This document shows positions 12,540-57,279 of a stretch of 64,000 nt of DNA, piece after piece. The notes under the pieces are model-generated. The model worked only from the letters and a program-made list of their open reading frames with translations, ran no database searches and was not told the origin of the DNA. The position numbers were made by a program, and so were the translations under genes. The stretch is from Cristatella mucedo (Eukaryota; Bryozoa; Phylactolaemata; Cristatellidae): assembly GCA_009760855.2 (NCBI GenBank), contig WPIO01000045.1, forward strand, positions 3,057,501 to 3,121,500, given 5' to 3'. How positions within the stretch are numbered: the stretch's first letter is position 1; each line of letters begins with the position of its first letter.

Positions 12540-13395
12540 AACTGGTGACAACGGCTGAAAGCGAGTTTTAGACCTTCAGTACATTCAGACTGAAGGCTCG
12601 ATCGCCAAAAAGATCCTTATTCAGTGCGAAGGATGAAAATATGACTAAATGATGAGGAGCGGGTGGTGCGATACCCACTGGACGAGCATGGACGTCGAGT
12701 AAGTAGACTGGAGCGAGTTAATGAACTGTAAATTGAGGACCAAATTGAGGACCCAGAAGGTGATACCGTGTTTGATAGGTAGCCAGTGATGCTCAACAAG
12801 AAGTGGTGAGATATGGCATTTACGCCATAGACGACAGACAAGACAAGCTGAGGATAATTTCACCGATTGCACATAGTTAAGGGCACTAGTCGGGAGCTTT
12901 GACTGAAGAGGATTGCAATAATCCAGACATGATGTCGCAAACGCGTAAAGAAGTTTGGCAGTCGTATTCTTATCTAAGCAGGCCCGGATTTGGGTGATGT
13001 TCCTTAAGTAAAAGTAAGCCGAATTGACAGCGAATGAAAATTTCCCATCTAATGATGAGTAGTTATGGAAAAGTATGCATAGATTACAGGAAGGAAGCGT
13101 TACAGGAAGCCATTTACAAAAGTCATGCTAGCAGAAGTAAGTTAACGTAAGCTACGTCTTAAGATTTCTGAATGTCAATAGGCTTGCCTACAGCTAGTAG
13201 GTTTGTTCGAACATAATAAAGCTTCAGGTAGCTAGACGCCACAGAAACGCGAATGTCGTTGTTGCAGCAGGTAGCAGCGTAGTTTAGTGAGTCGGATGAA
13301 GGAGCGAGCGAGGAAGGGTCAAAGGATGAGTAGAGCTGGATGTCACGTGGCACGTAGAAATGTCGACCAAAACCTGAGGTCAGCAATACTTTAAG
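12540..13395 (-). mobile_element. LINE family 1, old copy
   Basis: Reverse frame fragments match the family: CHISPLLVEHHWLPIKHGI, FYVPRDIQLYSSFDPSS (a decayed [15 protein letters not shown]) and YVRTNLLAVGKP. Many stops and deletions. Confidence 0.7.
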
Positions 13396-13819
13396 AGTTC
13401 AGTAGATGACCAAGAGTCATTTAAATATACATTCAGGCAGCTCACGCTGAAGTATTACTTAACTCAGTTTAGCGACATGCAAGTGCCACGCGAGGCCACA
13501 ACAATGCCCTCCGTGAGGTGCTACAGAAGAACCTGGTGATCAAATGCATAGAAGTTTATTCAAGACACTCATACCCCGTAAGCTAATATCTAAGTTACTG
13601 TCACCTCACTTCTACCGTGAATTGCATAAGCAGCCTTAACTACTACAAATAAAAGGCAAGATCAGATAGAATGTAAGAAGTCCAAAGAATTCCCCAATGG
13701 AAAGACAGCAAAGCAAAGAAACCCAGTCGATCGCTTAAGCTATGCCTTAACGAGTGACGCTAGCTAATTTGGGCCTCAGTCTGTGTGGCCTGCTCGTTCG
13801 TTACTTGAAGTCTGAGGTC
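13396..13819. other. 3' flank / possible 3' UTR of cassette B
   Basis: No ORF of note. Holds the AATAAA candidate listed separately. Confidence 0.4.
13555..13560 (-). promoter_or_regulatory. Possible polyadenylation signal of cassette B
   Basis: AATAAA on the minus strand about 260 bases after the cassette B stop. The only support is hexamer and position. Confidence 0.35.
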
Positions 13820-21947
<8,128 letters not shown>

Positions 21948-22017
21948 CTAAAAACGAAGCTCGCATTAAAATTAAAATATGAGAATTTTAGCAGTTGATA
22001 CTGAAGATCAAGTAAAA

Positions 22018-22200
22018 CTAGCTGATTTAACACCGTCTTTTGTGTAGCGACAGAAGAGCCTCTGCTATCACCACCGCTTGCAGTGGCGATAGAAAATCAC
22101 CCATGGTAGGATTCAAACACACAACCTCGGGACGGAGGTCGTTAAAAACAACTGCCTTACTCAGTGTGCCATCACGTCTCAGCTGTATTGCCGCGCGAGT
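22018..22200 (-). mobile_element. SINE-1 (tRNA-headed)
   Basis: Reverse copy: AGCTGATTTAACACCGTC tail, ATCACCACCGCTTGCAGTGG middle, and the head AACTGCCTTACTCAGTGTGC with CATCACG. Lies just upstream, in gene direction, of the cassette B exon 3 acceptor. Confidence 0.75.
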
Positions 22201-22539
22201 GAGCAAAGTTCGATTGCAGCGCTTGTTTATTTCCAAGTGAAATTCATACTTCTTCTTCATGCTTCCTCTTCATACTTGCAAATACAACCTGCCCTATTGA
22301 GGGACCTTTATGAAATAGGTATAGATAGAAAGTATGGAAAGTGATTGCATAAAAAACGAAGAATTGGCGTTTCGTCTCAAACGTAGAGCTTCACGGTTGG
22401 TACGGTAAGTGACATAGCGCACGAGAAGCCGGATTGTCATTATGAGGCTAACATGATGAAAGAGAGGTCAGAGGTGATCGAACAAATTTAACCTAGACAA
22501 TATCTACAATGGGTAACTGCACCAAGAACACTCTTGCCG

Positions 22540-22720
22540 ATCCACTTACTTCACAATACATCTACACAATCTCCCTCCTAACCATTTAATCGCCAAGCAT
22601 AATCAAAATCTTGTATTTCTGCAGCGATGACAACTCAGGTGTACCGGTTGCTTTTATCTCACACTAACAGCAATTTGAACTGTCCCGGCATTCTGGCATC
22701 TAATTTTCTCTCGGCTGGCT
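22540..22720 (+). mobile_element. LINE family 1 fragment
   Basis: ATCGCCAAGCATAATC, CAGCGATGACAACTCAGGTG and TACCGGTTGCTTTTATC are a decayed version of the IAKHNLGF...ADDTQLYLC block. Confidence 0.6.
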
Positions 22721-23629
22721 CACGGCTTATGTTGTCGCCGAAATTAGCAATTGTCTGTCACCTAAATTTCTTAAACTGACTAATAATAATACAGGCACCA
22801 GAAAGAAGCTTTACCTCCTCGCAGCTTGACCGTGAACTGAATGCCTGCCGTTGAAAAACCTCGTTAAGCCGGCAAATCTCCGTCTGGAAATAATCTGGTT
22901 ATTATTTTGTTCTGAAATTAGCTTTTGACAGATGGCGATATCCGCTCCACAAAGAGTCTGCCCATGTTCAGCTACGTACATTTTGACTACCGAAGGAATG
23001 ATTAAGTCAGAGAATTGCAGCCCAGTGAGTCCATGCATTTCTGATATCCCATTTCGAACTCGGTGACTCCCTCAGGGAGAGTCTTCATGTCTTTGCAAAA
23101 ATTAAAGCTTGCTTATCAGGATTACGTACTTTGAAACTTTGCTTTAACGACAATAATATTTTAAATTTTTGAGTAGGCATGACTGAATTAGCAAGCAGGC
23201 AAGAGCGGTGAGTGTAAGGATGTCCATTGCCACTGAGTTAAGATATCAGCCCCATGTCAATGGTCATGGATTAAACTTGTAGGACGACCAACATTTTCTT
23301 TTATCTTGCCCACTCAGTCATGATACCGCGTGAAAGCGTAGGGTTATCTTGCATCAATACGGTTTCAGGTATCCACGATTTAAGTTGTTTTCATTCTATT
23401 GGATGCTTTATGGCTTAGCTATTTAATGGTCTCAAGCCTTAAAATATAAGTGAGATTTTCATAGGAAGCTCACGCTCATTAAAGTTAATATTTTTTAATG
23501 AGCGCGATACACTGATAAATAGAATCCCGCATATGGATATCTTAATCTGTGCATAATAAATACTCTAGAAATTGATTCATTTATGAGGCAATACGTTATT
23601 GCTCAAAGAAAGTAAAAGTTCCTGTTAGC
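22721..23629. other. Unassigned DNA between gene A and cassette B
   Basis: I looked here on the minus strand for ENPP exons 1-2 (motifs VSMDGF, PSQTYP, NNFYD, FWPG) and saw none. The 75-codon frame near 22,811-23,038 has no recognisable domain. Confidence 0.45.
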
Positions 23630-23700
23630 TGATTTGATCGCCTCATTTACATCGGGCAGAAGAGCCTTAACGGCTATCGACAAAATCTTGCAGTTGGAAT
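23630..23700 (-). mobile_element. SINE-1 tail fragment
   Basis: GCCTCATTTACATCGGGCAG then AGAGCCTTAACGGCTATCG, the reversed SINE-1 tail. Confidence 0.5.
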
Positions 23701-24245
23701 AAAGGATTGCTCACTGCCGAAATCTAAACCAGGGCCAAAGTATATTTAAAAAGAAACAGCTAAATGTGGGCTACACGTTCATCGTGAATAGAAAACATGT
23801 CAGCCGTGCCTGCATCATTTATCACGCATATCGAGCCAAGAGTTATAAATATATATATTTATATACATATACACGTGCAGCTCACTGCCGTGTGGATTCG
23901 TTTCGCTGAGTCATAGAAGACGTACATTACACGTCTATTCCAAGTCACTCCTGCAAGTGCTGGTTGCGGAAAACACAGCTGGGCCATCTTTTGGCTAAAC
24001 GAAGGGAAGGACGGACTTTTTCGCTTAAATTAGTAGAGATACACATGCGCGCGAACACACGCAAACACACACACACACACTGAAGCATCGAGACATATCG
24101 TCTTACCCGTCGTTGATCTCTAGGCAGGCTGGTAATATTAGGAGCTAGTGCCCATGGCCAGTATAGCCCTGCGGGAGGATACAACTTAAGCACATCGGTA
24201 AACGTTAAAGGACGCATCAGATCTTGCCCACCACGATAGGAAAAA

Positions 24246-24400
24246 CAAAATCCTAGCTGATTAAACAGCCTCCTTTTGTATAGCGACAGAAGAGCCTTTA
24301 CGGCTATCACCACCGCTTGCAGTGGCGATAAAGAATCGCCCACCGCAGGAATTGAACTCGGGGCCGAGGTCGTGAAAGCACCGAGATCTTTCGCGGATAG
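24246..24400 (-). mobile_element. SINE-1 (tRNA-headed)
   Basis: AAAATCCTAGCTGATTAAACA, ATCACCACCGCTTGCAGTGG and CGCCCACCGCAGGAATTGAA. Head is broken off after GGTCGTGAAAGCACCGAG. Confidence 0.75.
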
Positions 24401-25617
24401 TGCACAGAGAGCAGTGGCTGGTAAGGGAAGCACAGTCCTCGGTAGGCGAGGCGAAAACATTCTACCGGGCCTGCGTCTCGTGTCATTAGAAACTGGTTGG
24501 CTATATTGGATTCGCAGCCCAAGGTAGCTTGCCATGAAATAAAGTGAGAGACACGCACGGTGCAAACCGCTCCTTTGGAAAGCGGTAGTGAAGAAATAAG
24601 CGAGAAGGAAACATCGAGAAAAATCGGGCTTGCAACTAAGAACGGCCAATAAATTAGAAAACAAGCAGCGCCCGCGCGGCGATATTTGTAGTTGAAGTTT
24701 GGCGTCAATTTGGCTTGATAATCGAAGCTTACCGGTGGCAATAGACCAGTGATTCGGGAATGTCTGACCTCAGTTGAGGCTGCCACTTATCTTGCTGCGC
24801 TTACAAGAAACTGCATCCCGCCAACTGCTCCCGTATTTTGGCTTCGGTGGTCATAGTCCTAATTCCTCTGGATCGCTTTTCCAGATGACCTATGTATATT
24901 GTGCTTTAACACTACATGAGACTCATACAACCATATCTTCGCATCATTAATTACTTTCTAACTTAGGAAACATCTTAACTTCAAGGCAAAGGCCCACATT
25001 TGTAATACAACATAAGTGGAGCGAAAAACTACGTCCGATCTAATAAGAAAATGAGGACGGTTTCATCGTCAAATAAACGTGAATGAAAAGAACCCCGAAC
25101 CTAATCCACCCTCTTTCGACTTACACTACTTGTAGCGCCGCTTATAGATTTATTCTTTATTCATTTAGTTCTAGCATGGGCCTACTTGGCCACTTTCAAA
25201 CGTAGCCCACTGTGTCATTGGCTCCGAGACGCTTTGCAGGCGAATGGTTCACTGCCAGCAGCTATACAAATAAGCAGCATGGCTGCGAGTGGGTGCTGTA
25301 GCTTGGATTTCGACGAGGCCCAGTAAGACCCGGTGCCTATGTGTTCTCAATTAATAAAGACTAAATACTTCTCTGAACGGATGCAGTGTTTTCCAAAAAG
25401 AAGTCAATCAGACGATAGTACAAAGCGATAAGCTAATTGAGAGCGTCGATCAACGACAGCAGGGCAGAGCTTCCGTTGCTCGGTCATTGCGAGACTGTCA
25501 GAGCCATGTGGTGCATACGTCAAAAGCAGGCAGCAGAATACTGAGATACCGCGGCGACATGGTCACAGCTAACGGCTGTGTAACAAAAAAGGTGACCTGA
25601 TGCTAAAGCCGCGCTAG
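24401..25617. other. Region between gene A and cassette B, no recognised gene
   Basis: Long overlapping open frames near 24.3-24.8 kb have no recognisable domain. Bases 25,411-25,500 resemble 30,135-30,230 (see repeat entry). No ENPP exon 1 or 2 was seen. Confidence 0.4.
25411..25500 (+). repeat. Unclassified repeat, copy 1
   Basis: GCGATAAGCTAATTGAGAGCG, then CAGCAGGGCAGAGCTTCCG and TTGCT..TCATTGCGA. A near match occurs in gene A intron 4. Confidence 0.55.
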
Positions 25618-25623
25618 TTTATT
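25618..25623 (-). promoter_or_regulatory. Polyadenylation signal of ENPP gene A
   Basis: AATAAA on the minus strand, about 34 bases after the stop codon. This would give a very short 3' UTR. Inference from position only. Confidence 0.55.
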
Positions 25624-25656
25624 GCTATGAACGCACGTAGTTCCAAGATTAGCAGA

Positions 25657-50928
<25,272 letters not shown>

Positions 50929-52194
50929 CCTGGCTGGCCGGATAGCGTGCGGCCGAACACGACCTAAGACTGCCAGGCACTGGTGTCGGTGCCCGGAAGT
51001 CGGAATCTCCCGCCCTCCCCCAGAGGGCACGTGACCTTTGATCCAACAATCAGAGCAAGCCTTAACGAATCGACGGCTACACCCATTGCTGAGCGTTCGC
51101 AGTGCTGACGCCTGCGGCTCCCAGCACATTTCTCAACGCGTACGTTGGCGCGTGCAAAGATGGCTAGGGTTCGCGTGCAGTCTTTTGCTTCTACTTTGCT
51201 TTGCAGGTAGCACGCTAGTGACCAACCTCTGCCTTAGGGCTACGACGTCATATTCAGCCTACCTTTGTAGCCTAGGGAAGACATCGCAGCGGCAACAGCG
51301 TTCGAACGTTGGGTGTCAAAATAAAGAAGCTATACGCGACCGCAGCAGTGAGAGCTTACTTAGTACGTGGGTGTGCGTTTGAAATGCAGACCCCTCCTTC
51401 TTGTCTGACTGGTGCCTTAGTAGCATTGCCTGTGCATTAGTGACGTCGCTGGATTGGGCATTCGACGCAACTCGGGTTACGCTTATTAGTACGGCTGTGA
51501 AAGCTCTAGCTAGCGCTTGTGCAGCTTTTGTACGACTCCGTACGCTAGACGCGATGCGTGTTTACGGTCAAGGATACGCTAAGAGGACGGTTGATGGGCG
51601 GCGTTACTTGGCTCCTAGACAAACAGTCGACATTAAAGAGATGCGGCTGCCAGCTCCGTAGGCGAGCCCTGGTGTTAGACATGAAAGTTGCTGCCCGCTT
51701 TCCAACCCCAGGAGGTGCATCAAGCCACGGCGGTATCGTTGTGGGCGTGTCATCGCCGTCACGTGGTCGCCCCCCCAGCCGTCATTCCGTCCGCCCAACG
51801 GGCGCGCGGCTTGCCGGCACGTGACGCGTTCCTGGCCGCGAAATTCACTTTCTGCCTATGCGGCGGCCTGAACGCACGCCTATCCACTCTCTTCTCTCTC
51901 TTAAAACACCACGTGCTCCGGAGCAGCAAGCACGACGACTGCTATAACATATAATACAGTCGTCGTCGACAACGCAACGACTCGCTTGTGGGCGCTTCGC
52001 TCTTCATCTCGCCGCCACCGCGAGCCCCTACACCGTCGCGGGCGGGCGGCGTGGGGGGAGGCGCCAGTGTCGTTTCACGCGTACTTTCACGTCTCTATCG
52101 TAGCTAGTGGCGGCGGGCGGCTAATGCGTGGCCGCGACATCGAGCCTGTACAGAGAAGCCCGCTCGAGACCGACCTTGCGAGATCATCGCCCGC

Positions 52195-52310
52195 CAGTCG
52201 ATGTCCGGGGGTACGGACATTTCCTCCCTTGACGTTTCCCGCCCGGACATTACCCCGGACATTTCTCCCGGACATTTCCCCCCTGGGGTAGGACATTGCC
52301 CCCCAGATAT
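52195..52310 (+). repeat. GGACATTTCC-type short tandem repeats
   Basis: Five degenerate units around GGACATT followed by C-runs (ACGGACATTTCCTCC, CCCGGACATTACCCC, CGGACATTTCTCCC, GGACATTTCCCCCCTGGGG, AGGACATTGCCCCCC). An inverted counterpart is at 53,322-53,410. Confidence 0.8.
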
Positions 52311-52312
52311 AT

Positions 52313-52475
52313 GGTTTAGGGTTTTAGGGTTTAGGGTTTTTAGGGTTAGGGTTTTGAGGTTTAGGGTTCAGAATTTAGGGTTTTTAGGGTTTAGGCTTTA
52401 GCGTTTAGGGTTTAGAGTTTATAGTTTAGGATTTAAGGTTTTAAGGCTTAGGGTTTAGGGCTTAGGGTTTAGGGC
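52313..52475 (+). repeat. Degenerate TTTAGGG (telomere-like) tract
   Basis: About 160 bases made of GGGTTTAGGG, TTTTAGGG, TTAGGG and decayed variants (TTTAGGCTTTAGCG, TTTAGAGTTTATAG). Both TTAGGG and TTTAGGG spacings occur. Confidence 0.85.
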
Positions 52476-52578
52476 GGGCTGCGCCTCCGCCGCCTACATC
52501 CACCCTTGCTCATACTCCGCGCTTTAATTAGTGCGTTTTAGGGCATAACTAGATCTCTTGAGGTCGAGTTGTACTCAG

Positions 52579-52752
52579 TAAATCCTAGCTGATTAAACAG
52601 CCTCTTTTTGTATAGCGACAGAAGAGCCTTTACGGCTATCACCACCGCTTGCACTGGCGTTAAAGGATCGCCCACCACAGGAATCGAACCCACGACCTCG
52701 GGACCGAGGTCGTGAAAGCAACCGCCTTACCTAGTGTGCCATCACGGCTCAC
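52579..52752 (-). mobile_element. SINE-1 (tRNA-headed), best full copy
   Basis: Full reversed unit: tail AATCCTAGCTGATTAAACAG, middle ACGGCTATCACCACCGCTTG, B box side CACAGGAATCGAACCCACGA and head CCTAGTGTGCCATCACGGCT. About 170 bases. Read in its own direction it has tRNA-like A-box and B-box regions, so polymerase III transcription is expected from the family type. Confidence 0.85.
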
Positions 52753-53006
52753 CAGACCTTTGAGGCTTAGCGCTCTTTTTCAGGAACGCGCCGCACGCCG
52801 TAGCGCACATCCGCTTTGACGGGTACGAACACGTGCCTGGTGGCTTCGAGCGGGACCTAATTTCCGCGGGACCAAACTGTATAGCTCGCCGCGGCCGCCG
52901 CAACCACCGCTGCCGCTAGCTCCATTAGAAACCATCCTTCCAATCCATCCATTCCTCTAACTAAACTGAGTTGATTTTATTTTAACATAGCACGAACTTC
53001 ATTTGA

Positions 53007-53294
<288 letters not shown>

Positions 53295-53321
53295 GTATTC
53301 TTAGTTATACTTTCATCGACA

Positions 53322-53412
53322 TAGGGGAAATGTCCTACCCCAGGGGGGTGTCGGGGGGGGGGGAAATGTCGGGGGGGGGGGGTAAACGTCCTGGGGAAAT
53401 GTCCTGCAACCG
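53322..53412 (-). repeat. GGACATTTCC-type repeats, inverted copy, with long G-runs
   Basis: GGGGAAATGTCCTACCCCAG, then two GGGG..GAAATGTC units with G-runs of ten or more, and CTGGGGAAATGTCCTG. Reverse complement of the motif at 52,195-52,310. Confidence 0.8.
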
Positions 53413-55097
53413 GGTCCGACAGCTCCGACGTCATCGAAGCGCGCCGTGCCGCTCGCTGTAGCGACTCGGGACGGAGCACCTTCTGCCAACGAAGAGCTCG
53501 CCTTCAGCCAGCTCACTGGGCGTAGCGAGGCGTAACCCTGAGCGGAGGCTTAAAGCATGATCTAGCCGTAGTTGTCAGGCTCAGTCGGCTTTCAGCTACG
53601 CTTGCACAGCTAGGTCGTTTGTTTCGAAATAGGCAAAAAGCGAGAGAATAAACGCTGCACGTATACTGTTCAAGGCCGTTCAGAGCGCCGGTAATGAGAT
53701 TCGATTCTCTCAGGGCGCCATGCAAAAGACGGAATATTAATACTACTATGCTAGAGGGGAGAGGGCTGGAGCCGGCGGGCAAGCCGGTCTGGACTGCGGT
53801 GCTCCGATGAATCAATCAGGCAGCGGCGGCTCGGGATGACAGCTGCCCCTCAGTAGCGCCTTGCAGCAGATTGGCAGAGATCAAAGTGACCCTGAACGAC
53901 CCCGTCGTTCGTCCGCTAGTCATAAAAACGAACGATCTGAGTATGGCGCCCCAACCCCCACCCCACGTCTTGACAAAGGTGCGCTAATACCGCTGGGGAA
54001 ACTCTGGCGCCTGAATGCGTCGTCTCCGCTGTTACGCGGATCGCTTGTTTGCTAAATGAAGCCAGCCTCAGCCTTCCCAGCGGGCAGCTCGTCGTGGTTA
54101 GAGTGGGGCACATCGAGCAGAGCCAGCGAGGCTGGTCGCCCGCTGCCCATCGCTCCAATGCCAGTGCGTCTTGGAGAGCGACTGAGTTATCGACGCCCTG
54201 CAGGTAATCAATCTCCTGCGAGGCTGGTCGCCCGTTGCCCAGAGACCCGATTTCCAATAAATAGCCACTCGATAGTGAGCGAGCTGCGACGGCGAGAGCC
54301 TCGCCGTCGCAGATCGAACGCCAGACAGGTCTTGCTGAGAAAAAGGCCAGCAAGAGACGGTGAACGCGTCGTGATGAATTTGCGGTGCGGTCGTCGCAGA
54401 CGGCAGACGCTAGCTTCAATTTTAGATTAATTTCTTTTTAAATTTTTAAATTAATTTTAATTTAATTAATTAATTTAAATTGATTTTAAATTAATTTCTC
54501 TGGCTGACCGCGAGCGGACTCGCGGCGCGAGACAGCTTCTTCGCGCTAGCTCGGCCTCGCGGCTTGAGAAATGCGAGCCTACGAGCCAGACGAGCGGACG
54601 CCTCAGCCGAGCATGCAGGTCGACTATTCAACTACGCAGCGACACGACGAAGTCTTCTTTCTTCTCACATCTCTTCGGACCGCTCAGTGGTTCGTTAACA
54701 CAGCAGAAAGCCGAACGACGCGTCGTTCAGTAGCTGCAGCGGCGGCTGACACTAAACTCTTTCGAACGCAACGGCGCGAGATAACGGCGAAAGGCCTCAC
54801 GTTACGTAATATTGACAGAGTTAACGTACGTCCGCAGGGCTAGTGTATTGTAGAAGCAGAGCGCCTATCCATACCGAAAGGCAAACGATGGCAGAGAGCA
54901 AAGAAGGTCGCGAGTGGCCCGTATCCCAGACCCTAGATAGGTGTACATGTGCTGCTTGGCATCTGGTTCTACATTCATCGTAGAAAACGGCCACATGCTT
55001 GCTGGTAGACAGCTCGCAGAGGACTAGCCAAGTGTCGAAACACTTATCCATTTACCTGCTCTATACTAGGATGTCATATCATAAGTTAAAAGTAAAC
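53413..55097. other. Unassigned, GC-rich then AT-rich
   Basis: 53,660-53,745 may be a SINE-2 tail (GATTCGATTCTCTCAGGGCG). A GAGGCTGGTCGCCCG motif occurs at about 54,128 and 54,220. 54,420-54,500 is almost pure A/T. Overlapping frames on both strands show no recognisable domain. Confidence 0.4.
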
Positions 55098-55240
55098 TGT
55101 AATTAATTTGTATAGCGCCCTAAGGGAAGTAAATCTCTATTCAGGCCTTTCGCACACGCCACGGGGCTCGAACCCACGACCTCGGTCAAGCCTTGGTCGG
55201 CACGAACACCTTGACCACTGGGCCAAACCAGCTCGGCAAT
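55098..55240 (-). mobile_element. SINE-2, good copy
   Basis: Reversed: tail TTTGTATAGCGCCCTAAGGG, AAATCTCTATTCAGGCC, then GGGGCTCGAACCCACGACCT and head GACCACTGGGCCAAACCAGC. Confidence 0.78.
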
Positions 55241-55440
55241 TAGTTATCATGGCTTGAGATAGTCACATTCAACTACGTTGAGGATCGAGTTAATAGCTTC
55301 CGGCGTTTCAATTATTAGGAAAATTTTACTCCCTAGCGAAAAAAACTTGTTGTAAGAGCGGTCGTCGTTGTACCGTCGCCAGTCAGGGGGTTCTTACTAT
55401 CGCAAATAAATGTAGTAAGCGTGAATATAAATACAATCTA

Positions 55441-56357
55441 TTTAATAATAATACGTTTGATATAACGCCTCATGTAAATCAATATCTTTCTAGTCATGTT
55501 ACATTTGCTGTAAAGGAACCACGATTGAAGGGTTAATGGTAGCATGCTCAGTGACAGCAAGCATAACATGGTTAGGGGGTGATAGGCACAGGGTCAGCAT
55601 GCACGTTTGGTTAGTGACAGCACGTACTGTGTCAGCAGGCATAAGCATGTAAAGAAGAAATCGCATGTACCCAATAAATGCTGTGATAAATAAGTGCGTG
55701 TGTAGTTTCTTTTTAAATTTGGTAAAGTCAGAGGATGGCGTGACGGACGTCGGGAGTGAGTTCCACACTTTGGGGGCATACGAACTAAATGCGCGTTCTC
55801 CGAAGGATTTGAGGATTGTACGAGGTCTAGGTAAACAGCTAGATTTACAAAAGCAGGTGGTACGATGCTTAGCCTGGTGGGGCAGTAGATCTGATAGCTA
55901 GGCTGGATCCGAAGAGCGAAGAGACCTAAAAGTGAGTGACAAAAGTCGATGCGCTGCTTGACTGAAAGCCAGTGCAGGTCGGCGAGAAGTGGTGTGATGT
56001 GGCAACTGCGACTCTCACGATTAACAAGCCTAGCTGCTGAGTTTTTCACAAGCTGTAAGCACCTGACGGCAGAGGCCGGTAGACCAGCAAGCAGTGAGTT
56101 ACAGAAGTCGAGACGGGATGTCACAAATGCATGGACCAATTTAGATTTGGTATTCCTGTCTAAGCTAGCTGAATTTTGGTAATGTTAATGTAGCTGATAG
56201 TAGGCAGACTTCACTGTGGAGCTGACGTGGTCGTGTAATGAAAGTCACTTTGGAATAGGACGCCTAGATTTCGTGCAGATTCAGCAGAATATATGCTGTC
56301 AGAGCCGATTTTAAGCGTTAGCCTTTCCAATTTCTAAATCACACTTGGTTGGCCCAT
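55441..56357 (-). mobile_element. LINE family 1 copy
   Basis: Tail TTAATAATAATACGTTTGAT, reversed 3' part, then frames FVTSRLDFCNSLLAGLPASA and HITPLLADLHWLSVKQRIDF and the MGKP side near 56,350. Broken by frame changes, for example near 55,900. Confidence 0.85.
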
Positions 56358-56500
56358 ATTTCACCAGTATAGGGCCCTAAGATAACTTAATCTCTATTCA
56401 GGTGCTTCGCATATGCTACGGAGCTTGACCCCATGGCCGTGTCATAAAACGCATTTACCTTGACCTCGGTCGAGGTGTGCACCTTAACCATTCTCCTCAA
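56357..56500 (-). mobile_element. SINE-2 copy, decayed
   Basis: CCAGTATAGGGCCCTAAGAT, AACTTAATCTCTATTCAGGTG, CGGAGCTTGACCCCATGGCC. Directly adjoins the LINE that ends at 56,357. Confidence 0.6.
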
Positions 56501-56509
56501 AGTATTGTC

Positions 56510-57050
56510 TCCGTCTGTGAGGGGGCTGAAACTCTTGCAGCCATCCAGCTAAATAAATGGAGGTAAGCCATCACAGGACCTTTTGGTCAGAGTTCGAATT
56601 TTACTCTTGTGTTCGCTGATTTAGTGAAAGTCGTTGCTACTCCTTAAGCGCAAGAGACACATGGCTGAAAATCTGGGATTCGTTGATTAGCCAGCAGCAA
56701 TATTTGTATGAAGCTGCAGAGGCTTATGAATTTTTCTCTAGCGGAGCCTAAACTCGATTGCAGTAGCCCGGTGCACACAAAATCGGAGAGCTGGTCGCAT
56801 TTTTAGCAAGTCGCCCTGGCTCGGCAGTTCCTAATCTTTCGCACGGATCGAATGTGATGGCTATCTGTAAAAGCTGTGATAGCTATCTATGAACCTTAGA
56901 AACTTTATTCCGATCCCAAGGTGGAGGTTCAACTACAGCCTCAGCAATTAGAAAAGCAAAGTCTCCCAGTGCAGGTACATGCCTGAGCATATGAGTAGGG
57001 GTTCGTTTTAACCACCATCTGGCTTGTAAAAAATTAGCCTACATCCAGGA
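56510..57050 (-). mobile_element. Possible old LINE family 2 fragment
   Basis: TTTAGCAAGTCGCCCTGGCT, CGCACGGATCGAATGTGATGG and AGCTATCTGTAAAAGC echo the reversed family 2 block at 3,740-3,790. Weak elsewhere. Confidence 0.4.
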
Positions 57051-57154
57051 TCATATGCATGCAAGGTATACATTTAGCTCGCCGGGTATGGTTAGCATGG
57101 AAGCGATAGCCCACAGTCGCGATAGCGAAAGCTTAGTTAAAGGAAAAAACTACG

Positions 57155-57275
57155 ATTCATTTGTATGGCACCCCCAGAGAGAACTTAATCTCTCATGCAG
57201 GCGCTTTACATATGCCTCACGGCTCGACCCTACGACCTAGTTGTTAAACACCTTACCCCTGGGTCAAACCAAGGC
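57155..57275 (-). mobile_element. SINE-2 copy
   Basis: TTTGTATGGCACCCCCAGAG, AACTTAATCTCTCATGCAGG, CGCTTTACATATGCCTCACGG, CTCGACCCTACGACC and the head CCCTGGGTCAAACC. Confidence 0.65.
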
Positions 57276-57279
57276 GTTG

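Noticed and set aside
22811-23038. A 75-residue minus-strand frame as a missing ENPP exon
   Set aside because: None of the motifs expected of exon 1 or 2 is present and the reading does not match in phase or composition.
23945-24786. Long overlapping minus-strand frames as a gene between the ENPP cassettes
   Set aside because: No recognisable domain; part overlaps a SINE-1 and a CA run, and two frames are open at once.
52313-52475. A true chromosome end
   Set aside because: The tract is degenerate, only about 160 bases long and flanked by ordinary DNA on both sides.
53916-54430. Opposing 124- and 167-codon frames in GC-rich DNA
   Set aside because: Open on both strands because of composition; no motif, splice context or similarity that I recognise.
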